64,000 nucleotides of DNA from positions 75,654,353 through 75,718,352 of the forward strand of contig CM036201.1 in assembly GCA_020631735.1 (NCBI GenBank), read 5' to 3'. The position numbers and the translations under genes were made by a program. This DNA is from Saccharum officinarum. Lineage: Eukaryota > Streptophyta > Magnoliopsida > Poales > Poaceae. The stretch's first letter is position 1. The number at the start of each line of letters is the position of its first letter. Under the pieces are notes generated by a model, which made no database searches, was not told the DNA's origin, and was given only the letters and a program-made list of their open reading frames with translations. Below are positions 11,440-22,402 of this stretch, piece after piece.

Positions 11440-11758
11440 TTCCTTCTCCCAAATTTTACTATGAAAAAAAGGAGATTCCTCGTCACATCAAAATACCGGC
11501 AAATGCATGGAGTACTAAATATAGATGAAATCAAAAACTAATTACACAGTTTTGTTGTACTTTGGGAGACGAACATTTTGAGTCTAATTAATTAATTTTT
11601 GGATAATTTTTGTTGTGCTAAATTAATTTTTTTTGTTGTACTAATTAATTTTTAGATGAAATAAAAAACTAATTAATTTTTGTTGTACTAAATACATGGA
11701 GTATACTGTAGCGCGCAGTGCTGATTCGGCGTTCCCAACTCGAGAACTAAACAAGCCC
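11440..11758. mobile_element. Tourist-type MITE with internal expansion
   Basis: Reverse-sense core followed by a low-complexity expansion (repeated AATTAATTTTTGTTGTACTA units at 11600-11700) and the end GAGAACTAAACAAGCCC. Confidence 0.55.
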
Positions 11759-12001
11759 TTTGCATGCGTAGCGTAACAACAGGACGCCAGCAAAGTCCTG
11801 GGGTCCAGAGGTGAATCGGAGAAGGCTGCTGGGAGCCTGGGATAGAGGCTCTTTTTTTTTTTGTTGAGTTCACTTGTAAATGAATCTCGCTTTTTTTTAA
11901 CGAAATGAATCTCTCTTTTTCTTTTTAACTAGAACCACAGCCATCACCTAGCCATTGGAACCCCACAAATTTGAAATGTCTAGCTATAATGCCGAATGTT
12001 A

Positions 12002-13023
12002 GAGCATCTCCAACAGTTTGGTAAAAGTCACTTGCCAAATGTTGTGTTTTTTTGGCAAGTTGCTAAAATAAAATACCAAGTTAAAAAGAGGCTCTCTCCA
12101 ACAATTCTCTATTTTCAACTTGCCAAAACAAAAAAAAGAGGCCCCTGATTGAGGTTGTTGACCGGTACACCCCGACGTCTTTCCTACCTCGCGCGTATAC
12201 TCATCCAGATTTATACTTATACACTATATGAATTTCTATGTTATAGTTTATTTTGATGGACACATTTGTATTAGTTATACATTTATATTTTATCCCGATT
12301 TATACTCATACACTATATGAATTTCTATGTTATAATTTATTTTGATGGACACATTTATATTAGCTTTGATGGACACATTTGTATTAGCTATACATTTGAT
12401 AGGGCCTGTTTAGATGCCTGAATTCGGACCTAATTTGGGAAATGAACAGTGCGCCGGTTACTATAGTAATTTTGTTTTTATTTGGTAATAATTGTCCAAA
12501 CATTGATTAATTAGGTTCAAAATGTTCGTCTCGCAAAATACAATAAAACTGTGCAAATAGTTTTTAATTTCATCTACATTTAGTACTCCATAAATGTGCC
12601 GACATTTTGATGTGACGGGAAATCTTCTTTTTGCATAATGAAATTTGAGAGAAAATTTAGGATCTAAACAGGGCCACAGTTGAACACGATTTGCCGACAG
12701 CAGGCTCTGTCACATCAGCAGGCCGACAGCTGCAACTCTACAAGACATTTGCCGGCCACGAAAACAATCAGGAACAGCGCGGGAACGGGCGATCTTTTCC
12801 TCGGCCGCACGGGAACCGGAGCAGGAAGAGTCCTCGTGCGCGCAGGCCGCGGGCGAGCGATAAGCAGTCGTATGCGCGCGTATAGATAGGCGCGCGGAAG
12901 AGAGTTTTAGGAAGTTGGCAAATTTGGCAAATATGTTTGGCAAACTGTTGAAGAATTATTTTTTGCATGTTTTGTTAAATTTTGAAGAATAGCAAGTCAT
13001 TTATCAAACTGTTGGAGATGCTC
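12002..13023. mobile_element. 1.0-kb non-autonomous PIF/Harbinger-like element with GAGCATCTCCAACAG ends
   Basis: The termini GAGCATCTCCAACAGTTTG and CAAACTGTTGGAGATGCTC are perfect inverses and are flanked by TTA on both sides (11999-12001, 13024-13026). The interior shows repeated AT-rich segments (12210-12400) and a GC-rich tail (12770-12900), but no transposase. A Tourist MITE is nested at 12402-12675. Confidence 0.82.
12402..12675. mobile_element. Tourist-type MITE nested in the 12002-13023 element
   Basis: Starts GGGCCTGTTTAGATGCC and ends GGATCTAAACAGGGCC, with the family core. It is entirely inside another transposon, so it inserted later. Confidence 0.75.
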
Positions 13024-13186
13024 TTAGTTACTGTACATGTGCTGACAAAACTAGCTGCAAATGGTCTTTGCATAATCGACGATTCCTTCACGTTTTTGAC
13101 AGCGTCGACGATTCCTGAATAAAGTCATCGCACTGCTGGGCATATCATAGATGCCATCACGCACGCTACTCCTAGAATAGAATCCA

Positions 13187-13428
13187 GCCCATGTTTAGAT
13201 CACCTTAAAATTCCAAGTTTTTCACTCTCTCTCCATCACATCAATTTTTAGCCGCTTGCATGAAGTACTAAATGTAGGTAAAAAAATATCTAATTACACA
13301 GTTTAGTTCAAAATCACGAGATGAATCTTTTGAGCCTAGTTGGTCTACGATTGGACAATATTTATCAAATAAGACGAAAGTGGTACTATTTATCAGCTTG
13401 AAAAAATCTTCAATCTAAACAAGGGCCC
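13187..13428. mobile_element. Tourist-type MITE
   Basis: Ends GCCCATGTTTAGATCACC and CAATCTAAACAAGGGC. The interior includes GCATGAAGTACTAAATGTAG and ATGAATCTTTTGAGCC. Confidence 0.68.
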
Positions 13429-14010
13429 AATGTTAAACGTCATCATTTGCCATTTAGTGCGAATCTAGTGATGCAAGCCAACCAAGCAACTCCGTTTGAG
13501 CTAGCTCATAAAATACTTTATTCAATAAGAGAGATCGATAAACTAGCTCTTCGTGAAGCACCAAGTTCTTACACTTTCTTGTGATTCATATGTCTATGCT
13601 TCTGCTTTTTCTATACAAATATGTTAGGGTACATTATTTTTTCTTTTAAGTTCATATGAGTTAGTAAGTTAATTTTATTGTTGAGGGTGCACTTAGAACC
13701 TCGCTGTAATCATTCATATACATATACCCCTTTGTCATGATAGATTGCACCCTTTGAAATTCCTTACCTTCATCCTGGAAAGGATCCAATTTTAGATTTC
13801 GTCAAAGAAGTAGCTGAAGCTTAACTAAATTTGTAGAAAATAGTATTCACATCTAGGAGTCTAAATAGTCATATTATTAAATACATTTTATGACAATTCT
13901 AATAAAACGTATTTGTATGATAAGCACTAATATCCATTTATATAAATTAAGTCATAATAGTTTGACTCAAAATTAGAATTACACCCTTTTTAGCAATGGA
14001 GGGAGTATAA
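13429..14010. other. AT-rich spacer, possible Stowaway end
   Basis: No gene is visible. The stretch ends in GCAATGGAGGGAGTA at 13994-14008, the typical right end of Stowaway-like MITEs, but no matching left end was found. Confidence 0.35.
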
Positions 14011-14224
14011 GGGCGTGTTTGGCGTGGCTCCGCTCTGCAGGCTCTCCTGCCGGAGCTGGAGCCCTTTCGTCGAAGCCTCAAATCAAGGCTTCACCTGCGT
14101 ACACTAAAACGGCTCCTGCTCTCTCATTTTGCAGCAGAAGGGCTCCTTCGGCCTGTAGTGTTTGGTGTGGCTCCGCTGCCGGAGCCGGAGCTGGAGCTGT
14201 CTAGGAGCCGCACCAAACACGCCC
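14011..14224. mobile_element. GC-rich MITE with GGGCGTGTTTGG ends
   Basis: The termini GGGCGTGTTTGGCGTGGCTC and GGAGCCGCACCAAACACGCCC are inverted, flanked by TAA on both sides (14008-14010, 14225-14227). The 214-bp body is unusually GC-rich, with repeated GGAGCTGGAGC-type motifs, unlike the AT-rich Tourist copies nearby. Confidence 0.8.
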
Positions 14225-14293
14225 TAAATGTATAGGAAGTCTGAAGGCTAACATGATGTTGTACCTCATGGGAATTTTACTCTGCCTATCTCA

Positions 14294-14538
14294 GGGTGTG
14301 TTCACTTCGTGAAAAGTAGGTGAAAAGTTACTGTAGCATCTTTTGTTGTTATTTGGTAAAATTTGTCCAATCATAGACTAACTAGGCTCAAAAGATTCAT
14401 CCCGACATTTTACAGATAAACTATGCAATTAGTTATCTTTTTTACCTATATTTAATGCTCCATGCATACGTCGAAAGATTTAATGTGATAGGTGGAAGAG
14501 GAAATATTTTGGGTTGGGAGGGAAAGTGAACAAGGTGT
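14294..14538. mobile_element. Tourist-type MITE, GTGTTCAC subfamily
   Basis: Starts GGGTGTGTTCACTTCG and ends AAAGTGAACAAGGTG. The interior carries ACTAGGCTCAAAAGATTC and TTTAATGCTCCATGCAT. Confidence 0.62.
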
Positions 14539-14934
14539 AAGGTCTGAATGGCTAGAGGGGGGGTGAATAGCCTAATTAAACTTCTACAAGAATTACTTAA
14601 CCACAAGTTAGTATAAAAGGTGGCGGAGCAAAATGCACTAGCTCTAACTAATTAAGCAAGCCACCTACACAAGTCTAGTACAAGGCTATCCACTAAACAC
14701 TACAACAACAACAAGCTAGATACAAGATGTAAAACGAGAGAAGAGCTTCGAGTGATTATACCGCCGTGTAGAGATGAGAAGTACAATCAATCAATCACAC
14801 AAGAGAAATCCTCGGGAAGAGAATGACACAAGAATTTATCCCGAGGTTCACTTGCTTCTCGGCAAGCTACTCCTCGTTGTGGCGATGCACCCACTTGTCG
14901 GTTCGCGAGCTAATCAACTATCAAGAGTTGAGCC
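14539..14934. repeat. Dispersed repeat fragment, class uncertain
   Basis: The sequence AGAGGGGGGGTGAATAGCC and the following GAGGTTCACTTGCTTCTCGG are of a kind common in large grass transposons. No coding domain, LTR end or terminal repeat can be seen before the assembly gap. Confidence 0.4.
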
Positions 14935-15034
14935 NNNNNNNNNNNNNNNNNNNNNNNNNNNNNNNNNNNNNNNNNNNNNNNNNNNNNNNNNNNNNNNNNN
15001 NNNNNNNNNNNNNNNNNNNNNNNNNNNNNNNNNN
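14935..15034. other. Assembly gap (100 N)
   Basis: Exactly 100 N bases, the usual placeholder for a gap of unknown size. Frames crossing it are meaningless. Confidence 0.98.
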
Positions 15035-15387
15035 CAGCCATGCAAGAAGATTTTGGAGTTAGATATTGATTCACGTCAACTCACGCGTCAAGACTCGGTG
15101 AATGATTTAGCAAGCATGCCTCAAGCAGACCTGAATGTCTTTGGAGCACTTCTCACACAGTCACATGTGAGAGATTTCCAATATCAGCTCCCGATCTAGA
15201 ACAGAAAAACAAGATGAAACCAGAAGAATATATTCCCATGGATGGATATAACAGATGAGAAGAAGTCAGAAGGAAATAGCTAGGCAGCCGAGGATGAAAT
15301 TACAGGCGGAGGAGAGGTTGGTTGATGAAGGACTTGGTTCGGAACTTGAACATATGCGTGATTGCTTGTGTGATCCAGCCCACAAAA

Positions 15388-16350
15388 ATGAGGCTTATCA
15401 CTTGGAATTACCGAGCACTGGGGAATGGCCTGGCAATTTGTGGTCTTCGGGATGTTCAGAAGAGGGAGACCCCTGATAGCTTTTGCCTGTCCGAAACCAA
15501 ACATTATGGGAAATGGATGGATTGGTTGAGATGGAAACTAGAAATGCCAAATATGATAATAGTGAACAGTGTGGGAGTTGGTGGTGGCTTGGCACTCTTT
15601 TGGAAGAAGGATATTGATATTTGTCTCCGGAGTTTGTCTAAGTATCACATTGATAGTATTGTTAAGGAGGAGGATGGGCTACAATGGAAATTCACAGGGA
15701 TCTATGGGGAACCAAGCAGTGAGGCAAAAAGACAAAACATGGGGAAATCTTAAGGTAATAAATAGCGGCGGTAGCGGCCGCAATCGCGGTAGCGGCTCAT
15801 TGCCGCTATTGTTATGAGGTAACGCTCTAAACTTTGCGGCCGCACTCTGACTAGTGGGGTGATATTGCGGCTGCAATTGCGCATAGCAGGCCGCAATGGA
15901 GTGGAAGCAAATAACCTGAATCATCCCAACCCACTACGACTCACACCCCCAACTCAAACACTCATGCATCAGTTGTAGCCTCGTGTTCAAGCATTCTTTA
16001 TGAGTGTAATTAAATGTCTATTTATACTCATTATTCATGACATATGTACTTAGAATTATGTGGGGTTATCAGGTGCCGCTATTGGAACTTATCGCTTGCT
16101 ATCCACAATCCGCTACCTCGACGTCAATCCACTACCTACCCGCTATACGCTATTTATTACCTTGGGAAATCTACGTAATGTGAAGGAGGAATATGGCATG
16201 TCATGGCTTTAATTTGTAGTAGGGACTTTAATGAGATTTTATTTGGATGTGAAAAGGACGGTGGAACCCCATGCAGGAGGCTTCAGAAGTTTCGCTAGGC
16301 CTGGGAGATTGTGATCTTCATGAATGGGCATTTATTGGGACTGCCCTTAG
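15388..16350 (+). pseudogene. L1-type LINE ORF2 fragment (endonuclease domain), interrupted
   Basis: From 15388 the frame reads MRLITWNYRALGNG, then FCLSETK and GVGGGLALFWKKD, the start of an APE-type endonuclease (EEP fold) of plant LINE ORF2. The frame is cut at 15750 by a 413-bp inserted element and resumes after 16172, where DFNEILFGCEKDGGTPCRR supplies the conserved GDFNE block. A stop follows soon after, and the similarity ends at about 16350 next to a MITE. Reverse transcriptase is absent. The part upstream of 15388 (15035-15387) is probably LINE 5' sequence but is not diagnostic. Confidence 0.8.
15751..16163. mobile_element. Small TIR element with 9-bp target duplication (Mutator-like)
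   Basis: The terminal inverted repeat AAGGTAATAAATAGCG is perfect over 16 bases at both ends, and the target GGGAAATCT is duplicated at 15742-15750 and 16164-16172. A 9-bp duplication points to Mutator-like transposase. The left interior is rich in GCGGCCGC-like repeats (GCGGTAGCGG). It is 413 bp and noncoding, and it splits the LINE ORF. Confidence 0.85.
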
Positions 16351-16358
16351 TGGACCGA

Positions 16359-16598
16359 GCCCGTGTTCAGTTCCGAAATTGGTGTGTACCAATTCGTTTG
16401 TATTTGGTAAAAATTGTCCAAATTTTGACTAATTAGACTCAAAATGTTCGTCTCGTAAAGTACAACAAAACTGTGCAATTAGTTTTAAATTTCATCTACA
16501 TTTAGTACTCCATACATGTGCCGGCATTTTGATGTGATGGGAATCTTCTTTTTGCATAGTAAAATTTGGGGGTTGAATTTGGGAACTAAACAAGGGCT
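16359..16598. mobile_element. Tourist-type MITE
   Basis: Starts GCCCGTGTTCAGTTCCG and ends GGGAACTAAACAAGGGC, with the family core. It abuts the LINE remnant. Confidence 0.72.
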
Positions 16599-17394
16599 GA
16601 GTTCAAACATGTCTAGTGAGATGGGTTCTTGAGTGGACATCCTTCTAATAGGTGTAATTGATTGGTTTGAGTTACACTTACCAGAAAATTTTGATAGACC
16701 GAGCCTTAGTGGGTTCATATTGGTTAAACATGCTTATTCTAGTTATTTTGTAGATTATGTAGGTTTATCCTAGGTTCATTACGTGATGTAGGTTCATAGG
16801 TTTAGTGGGTTGAATCGGATTAGGTGTACCACATGTTGTAGATATATATATATATTATGCCTGATTTTTTTACTCTAAAATTTGGCTTTTAATGGAGGAC
16901 TCTCATGTTGATTTAGTCCCAGTCATATTCAAAAGTGAATTTCAACAAAAAAAAATTTAAATGTGGATGCAAGGTTTAGTTGTAGACTTATAGAGTCAGT
17001 TTTGACCTGTGGTCCATGTGTATTGTAGCCACATTAGTCTACTTTAAGTGTCACACCAAGTCACACCAATTTTGACATGGGGTCCATATATAGATGTGGC
17101 ACATTAATCTATCACCAGTGACAACTAAATTAAGTCAGTTTCGCTAGATTTTTCAGGTGTAAAACACGATGTCTAGAGCCCTAGGATATGCAGCAATATA
17201 CAAGGTGATAACTAATAACTAGTGGCAAAGCCAGAAATATGATGTTCCTTTTTGGAGGGGCGGGGGGCAATTGCCCCCCTCCCACCCCGTACCCCCTGTC
17301 TCTGCCACTGCTAATAAGTGAATGTAATAATCTTTAGCTGCATCCACTCTGAAATTACCTAATCATCATAAGTAATCAGCGATATCATCTGCAG
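16599..17394. other. AT-rich intergenic DNA with a dispersed-repeat edge
   Basis: No gene was seen. At 17220-17330 the phrase GTGGCAAAGCCAG followed by GGAGGGGCGGGGGGCAATTG looks like the end of a grass DNA transposon. A related inverse occurs at about 18195-18240 (GGGGCGAAGCTAC), so these may be the two ends of one element carrying the kinase pseudogene. Confidence 0.35.
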
Positions 17395-18135
17395 AGAAGC
17401 GCTTTTATGAGACTGTTGCAATAAAGAAACTTTTTGACAGTTTAGATATTAATGACAATGAACATTATCAGATCTAGTGAAAACACTATCATATACAACA
17501 GAGAGATTTTAATAATGCGATTAGGTGTATGGAAGAGGCCAGGAACCAAAATATATCGGGTTTCTAGATGCCCATGATGCACAAAAGATTGACACAAATC
17601 AACAATTGCTGATTTGCTCTGACTACCTGCCTAATGGAGCCTCCACAAGTATATTAAGGGTATGATCAACCATATACATACCCTAACTTCTTTGTTGTCT
17701 TGTTTTCTTAAATTAATTGACAATTGCATATTTTCTATAGACAAATCTTGCAAGTTCCAATAGAACACGCGATAATAGATGATAAAGGGTATTTGTGACG
17801 ACGTAGAATATATACACCACCTGCACCATATTATTCATAGGGGTCTTAACCACAAAATATTCTATTAAATCATTAGATGGTGCCAAAAATCACGGACTTT
17901 GGTTTATCAAGGTGGTTTCAAGAAGATCAAAAAGTCATGCTATTACTAAATAGGTAGGTGGAACATTGTAGGCTTCTGAGTCCTCTAGAAATCCAACATT
18001 TTGGTTGACATCTTTTTTATTTGCAGTAGATATATAGCACCAGAGTTGTTGGATGGAATAATCACATACAAGGCTGATATTTATAGTCTTGATGTCATAA
18101 TAATGGATCTTCTCGTGGGACGTAAGAAATGTATA
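17395..18135 (+). pseudogene. Decayed receptor-like protein kinase gene
   Basis: Conceptual fragments in order match a Ser/Thr kinase domain: VAIKKLFD with the ATP-binding Lys (about 17425), LLICSDYLPNG (about 17610), GICDDVEYIHHL and IIHRGLNHKI at the catalytic loop (17788-17860), PKITDFGLSRWF (about 17882-17920), and YIAPELLDGIITYKADIYSL followed by GRK (18030-18125). The fragments lie in different frames with stops and missing pieces, so it is not functional. The catalytic Asp of HRD is replaced (HRG). The order and spacing suggest a plant receptor-like kinase whose introns have blurred. Confidence 0.72.
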
Positions 18136-20486
18136 GGTTTGGTAGAGAGCGTCGTCTAGTAGGGCTCCCCTACTCCCCCCCTCAGTTGTCATCAGCTGGG
18201 GCGAAGCTACATTGTGCTTAGGCGGTGCACATGCCCCCTAAAATGAAAAATAACTAAATTGTACTATATATGCACATCTCATGGCATAAGTCTATGTACC
18301 CAAAGCAAGCATGTCTCTTTAATTTGGTCTAGACAACCAGTGGTGCAAACCATGTGTTTCTATACAACCATGTTCAGTGATTTTTATACTATTGCAACAC
18401 CATTTCTTTTATCACAGTTGTACTGAACAAGACCACACCAACTGTCGATGATTCAAATTTCAATCTTTTCTGAAAGAAGAGCACGTCTTTTGTATATCTA
18501 TGCATGCCAACAATGAAGGTATTTATGAGTAGTTTTTCTATGCCCAGAGACAAGTATTTACGACCGAACATACTAATTTCTATGCCTCAGCGTGTATTTA
18601 CGACTAGACACTGTGGTTTCAAATTTCAAATCTTAAGTTTTATTTGATCGTGTCAAGCCTAATACTAAGTTTAGCTTAGGTAAGCATAAGCTCGGTCATT
18701 GGATCGACATCACTGCCTAAAGCAGATTTCTAGCCCAAGCCCAGATTTGGGCTATAATAATCTTAGTGTTTGCTTTTTAATATCTACTACTTGTGACTTT
18801 TTATAATGCCTATTAACATAACATTTGTTTTTACATAAGATAAAAAATAAACTATAAGGCATACGAATCATTTATAAATGTTTATTTACACATTTTTCAT
18901 GCATATAGAATTATATCCATTCATTATTGAGCATACAAATAATTTAACTGGACTAAACAAAGTGCTATATATATATATATGTAAATGCATATAATTAACA
19001 AGATTTATACACATAAGAGGAATGAAATATTTACCACTTTCAAGCTTCTTCCGCCAATTTAAGATGTTTTAATCCATTATGAAAACTAGATTCTAAAATA
19101 TAAAGACATTTGAGTTTCATATATGTTTAATTAAATGTAGCAAGCATATCATGTATACTTAACGGAACAAGTTTAATTAAGTGTCGTATATGTTTAAGTG
19201 AACACAACAGTTTAGGTGTCATATATATTTGCTGTGTTTAAGTGAATAGGTTTAAGTATCATATGTGTTTAAGCGAACAAGGTTTAAATGTCATGTATGT
19301 GTTAGTGAACTTAACAGGACATGCATAAACACTTACCTTATAAGACACTCAGAGATATATGTGTCAGATTATATGTTTATTAAGCTAAAAACAAGTATAC
19401 CATATATGCTTCTATGTGATATATGAACTCAACAAGTTTAAATGCCATTTGTGTGTTAGTGAACTTAACAAGACAGAAACACTAAACCTTAACAGGACAC
19501 AAACACTTAAAGACATACATATATATATCTCATATATGTCTATGTGTAATAAGCATGTCATATTTAAATTTAAATACTTACGGAATTTTTTGATGGGTGC
19601 CAATCGCCAAGGAAACTTGAAAACCCGCAAGGAAATGTAAAATTTCCTTGGGGGGCTAGCGAAACAAACAGGAAATGTCCAATTTCCTTGCAGGCCTAGT
19701 GAAACGGTCAAAGGAAAGCACATTTTTTTAGAGGTTCTCACCACCCGTCAAGCAATATACAGTTTTTTTTTTGGATCACTGTCACCGCCATGGAAACAGT
19801 ATATTATAACTTGCCGGTTTGATTTGGTCTCTCAAGGAAATTCGTGGTCACCAAGAAAAATTCATTTTTCTGGTGGTGAATGCAACCAACCAGACCCCGT
19901 GCAAGTCCTGCATGGCTATTGTAGCCCGTGCGGGTGCGACAGCCGGCAGGTAGACCATCAGATGGTTGGGCCCAGCAAGCGTTTCCGGCCAATGTCCATC
20001 TTCATCATGTTGACGATGGCACGGGCCTGATTTGATGGTTTGGCTGGATCACCTTGCATGCGGCTTCGTGTTCGATCGCCAATGCCCGTCCAGTCCAGAG
20101 ACGTTCAGGTTCAGCAGCAGCAGCAGCAGCATGTCATTACATGGAGCCACGCTCGCTGGGTCGATCGTCGTCTGCTTCTTGTTCCATCCACAGATGATCA
20201 AGTGTTGTCAGAGGAAGAGTATCCACAGGCTTATTATCTGCTGGCAGTCTCACACGTGCAATGCAACTCGGTCAAGTGATACAGTAGAGTACTATACTTG
20301 CTCGATTCTCTTCGATTGATGAGGGAGGAAAAGGAACAGGGCGCGTGGCCGCATCATCACTAAAGAAACGCGTTCCAAAGCTACGAGCAAATTTGCCAGC
20401 AAAAGAAAAAGAAAAAAGCTAGGAAAGCAAGCAAAGAAGCTACGAGTAATGGCGGGCTCGAATGCAACCCAGCTCGTGGTATTCTA
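18136..20486. other. AT-rich transposon-derived spacer
   Basis: No coding gene is supported. 19130-19540 repeats phrases such as GTGTCATATATGTTTAAGTG. 19600-19880 contains small palindromes, GGAAATGTAAAATTTCC and ACCAAGAAAAATTCATTTTTCTGG, like subterminal repeats of DNA transposons. A CAG run (six units) lies at about 20114-20131 in a GC-rich patch. Confidence 0.35.
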
Positions 20487-20736
20487 GAGCCTGTTTAGTT
20501 GCATCACCAACCCAAAAAGCAAATCCAAAAAGTGCTACAGTACCTATCACATCAAATCTTGCGGCACATGCATGGAGTACTAAATGTAGACGAAAGAAAA
20601 AACTAATTACACAGTTTAGTTATAAATCACGAGACAAATCTTTTGAGCCTAATTAGTCCATGATTGGACACAAATTGCCAAATAAAAACGAAAAGTGTTA
20701 CAGTAGCCGAACCCAAACTTTTTCACCAACTAAACG
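20487..20736. mobile_element. Tourist-type MITE
   Basis: Starts GAGCCTGTTTAGTTGC and ends ACCAACTAAACG, with the core GGAGTACTAAATGTAG and GAGACAAATCTTTTGAGCC. Confidence 0.68.
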
Positions 20737-21512
20737 AAAAGTGCAAAGGATGGTCCGGTCCCTCTCCCTCCTGCTGTCCTGCATGCATCTCATCTACCGC
20801 CAGCGCCAGGCATCTGCGCATCCATGCATCGCCATCTCTCTCAGCAGTGAGGACCTCAGGTTTCTTTATGGTTTACCTGGATACAGATCGATCGACGCGC
20901 CCCCGTGCGACACACGGCCCCTTCGTTTTATTATTACAATAAGTAAAATAAAACTTTTAGAGTTTGTGTTAAATATTAAACTCTTTATTTTTCGTCTTCA
21001 GGCCTTCGCCATGCCGTGACAGACCCACACGGCCACACCATGTGCGTGAGCTAGCGAGCCTCCGAAAGCTCAAAGCTCCGTGGGTTCCCGTCATGGACAT
21101 GCAACGTGCAGCGAGCTAACTAGCCCCAGCCATCATCATCTATCCATGCACTGATGCACAGCACAGCGACGAGAAGGCCGGCCACACCCACGCCACATGC
21201 CGTGCAGCATGTGTGCCGAACTAACGGCTCGAGACCCATGGCTCGTTCGGTCGGCCCATCACCATCCAGCGATGCGCACCGCCGCTACCTCGCTCGCCAA
21301 GCGCCACTGCGGTGTCCGACGGACGGCGAGTCGACGACGAGACGGCTCCGTGGTCCTGGAGTCCTCAAGAAGGGTCGACGCCGGCGATCCTGGCCCGCAT
21401 GGGGCGCCATCATGGCCGCCTCGTCGCCATCATGCGCCATGGATTTGATCGGTCGCGGGGCCGGGGCGTGGACGCCATGATCCGGTCCGGCGACAAGTAT
21501 TGTGTTGATAGT
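20737..21512. other. GC-rich intergenic patch with a partial duplicate at 30.9 kb
   Basis: No gene was recognised. Bases 21308-21482 are similar to 30911-31085 in the same orientation. Several short frames on both strands are open because of high GC but show no motif or signal. Confidence 0.35.
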
Positions 21513-21993
21513 TGTTGACACCTAAACATATGTCAACAGAGGAACTGATCTGTGCCAAAAAGTTCCTGGCATCGAGGATATATTGAAAAACATTTGGCAC
21601 GAGATAAAATTGAAAGCCTAAGCAAAGAAAGATAAAAAATGAGATTTGCCCTGTCCATATAATGTGGCTCAGCCACACTGCTCGGCCCTGTGAGTTTTTC
21701 TATCTATTCTGAACCGATTTGTTTTCAAATCGGCTTTGGATTTATTTTTAACGTAGGAAACTTGGAGATTAAGTTCTCGACTTGTTTTCTGCTAGGATAA
21801 ACCACCCGCTCTATATAAACAAGAGGATCACTGCCAATTGAGGAATCTAACTTCTAATCGTCAAAAAAACACATCAACTACCCTTTTTCCCTAACTCTCT
21901 CTCTACCTTATTGTTCGTCACATCCCTCGACAAGATTTGGTGGTGTTTTAAGTGGCCTTACCGATTCTAGGACAAGCCCCTACGTGCTTGTCA
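21513..21993 (+). mobile_element. LTR-like retrotransposon remnant
   Basis: Begins TGTTGACACC, holds a TATA box (CTATATAAAC at 21811) and pyrimidine-rich leader sequence, and ends near CTTGTCA, as an LTR does. No internal coding region follows, so it may be a solo LTR or a fragment. No target duplication was found. Confidence 0.4.
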
Positions 21994-22402
21994 GGGTTAT
22001 GATACCCTGGGTATCTCCAGACATCAATTAGATAGTCGCTCGGGCGGCCCATGGTACGCCAGCCAGTATAAGCTCAAACGATCGAGGCCCAGCTAAGCTA
22101 AGCGGACCGGGCCAAACACTAAGGCCAGGGGTCGCCACAACCCCTCCATCTGCCTTGGTCGCACGCCGCGCAAGGACTCACGACCACTCCACCGTCCCGA
22201 CCCTTGGGAGGAACGGGGAGAGTCGAGTCTAGCCAAGCGTGCCTGCTCACGCCGCACTGACCCCGCAAGGACCGATGGGGCAACGGTTATCTGGATCCGG
22301 TCAGACATCATCCGTACGTCACGCAGCAGAGACAAGACAACACCGCCAAGCGGTGACGGCCAGTACGGTGACCCACTGTCCAAATACGGCCCGACAAGAC
22401 AC

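Noticed and set aside
14774..15199. Frames spanning 14935-15034
   Set aside because: They cross an assembly gap of N and carry no real sequence there.
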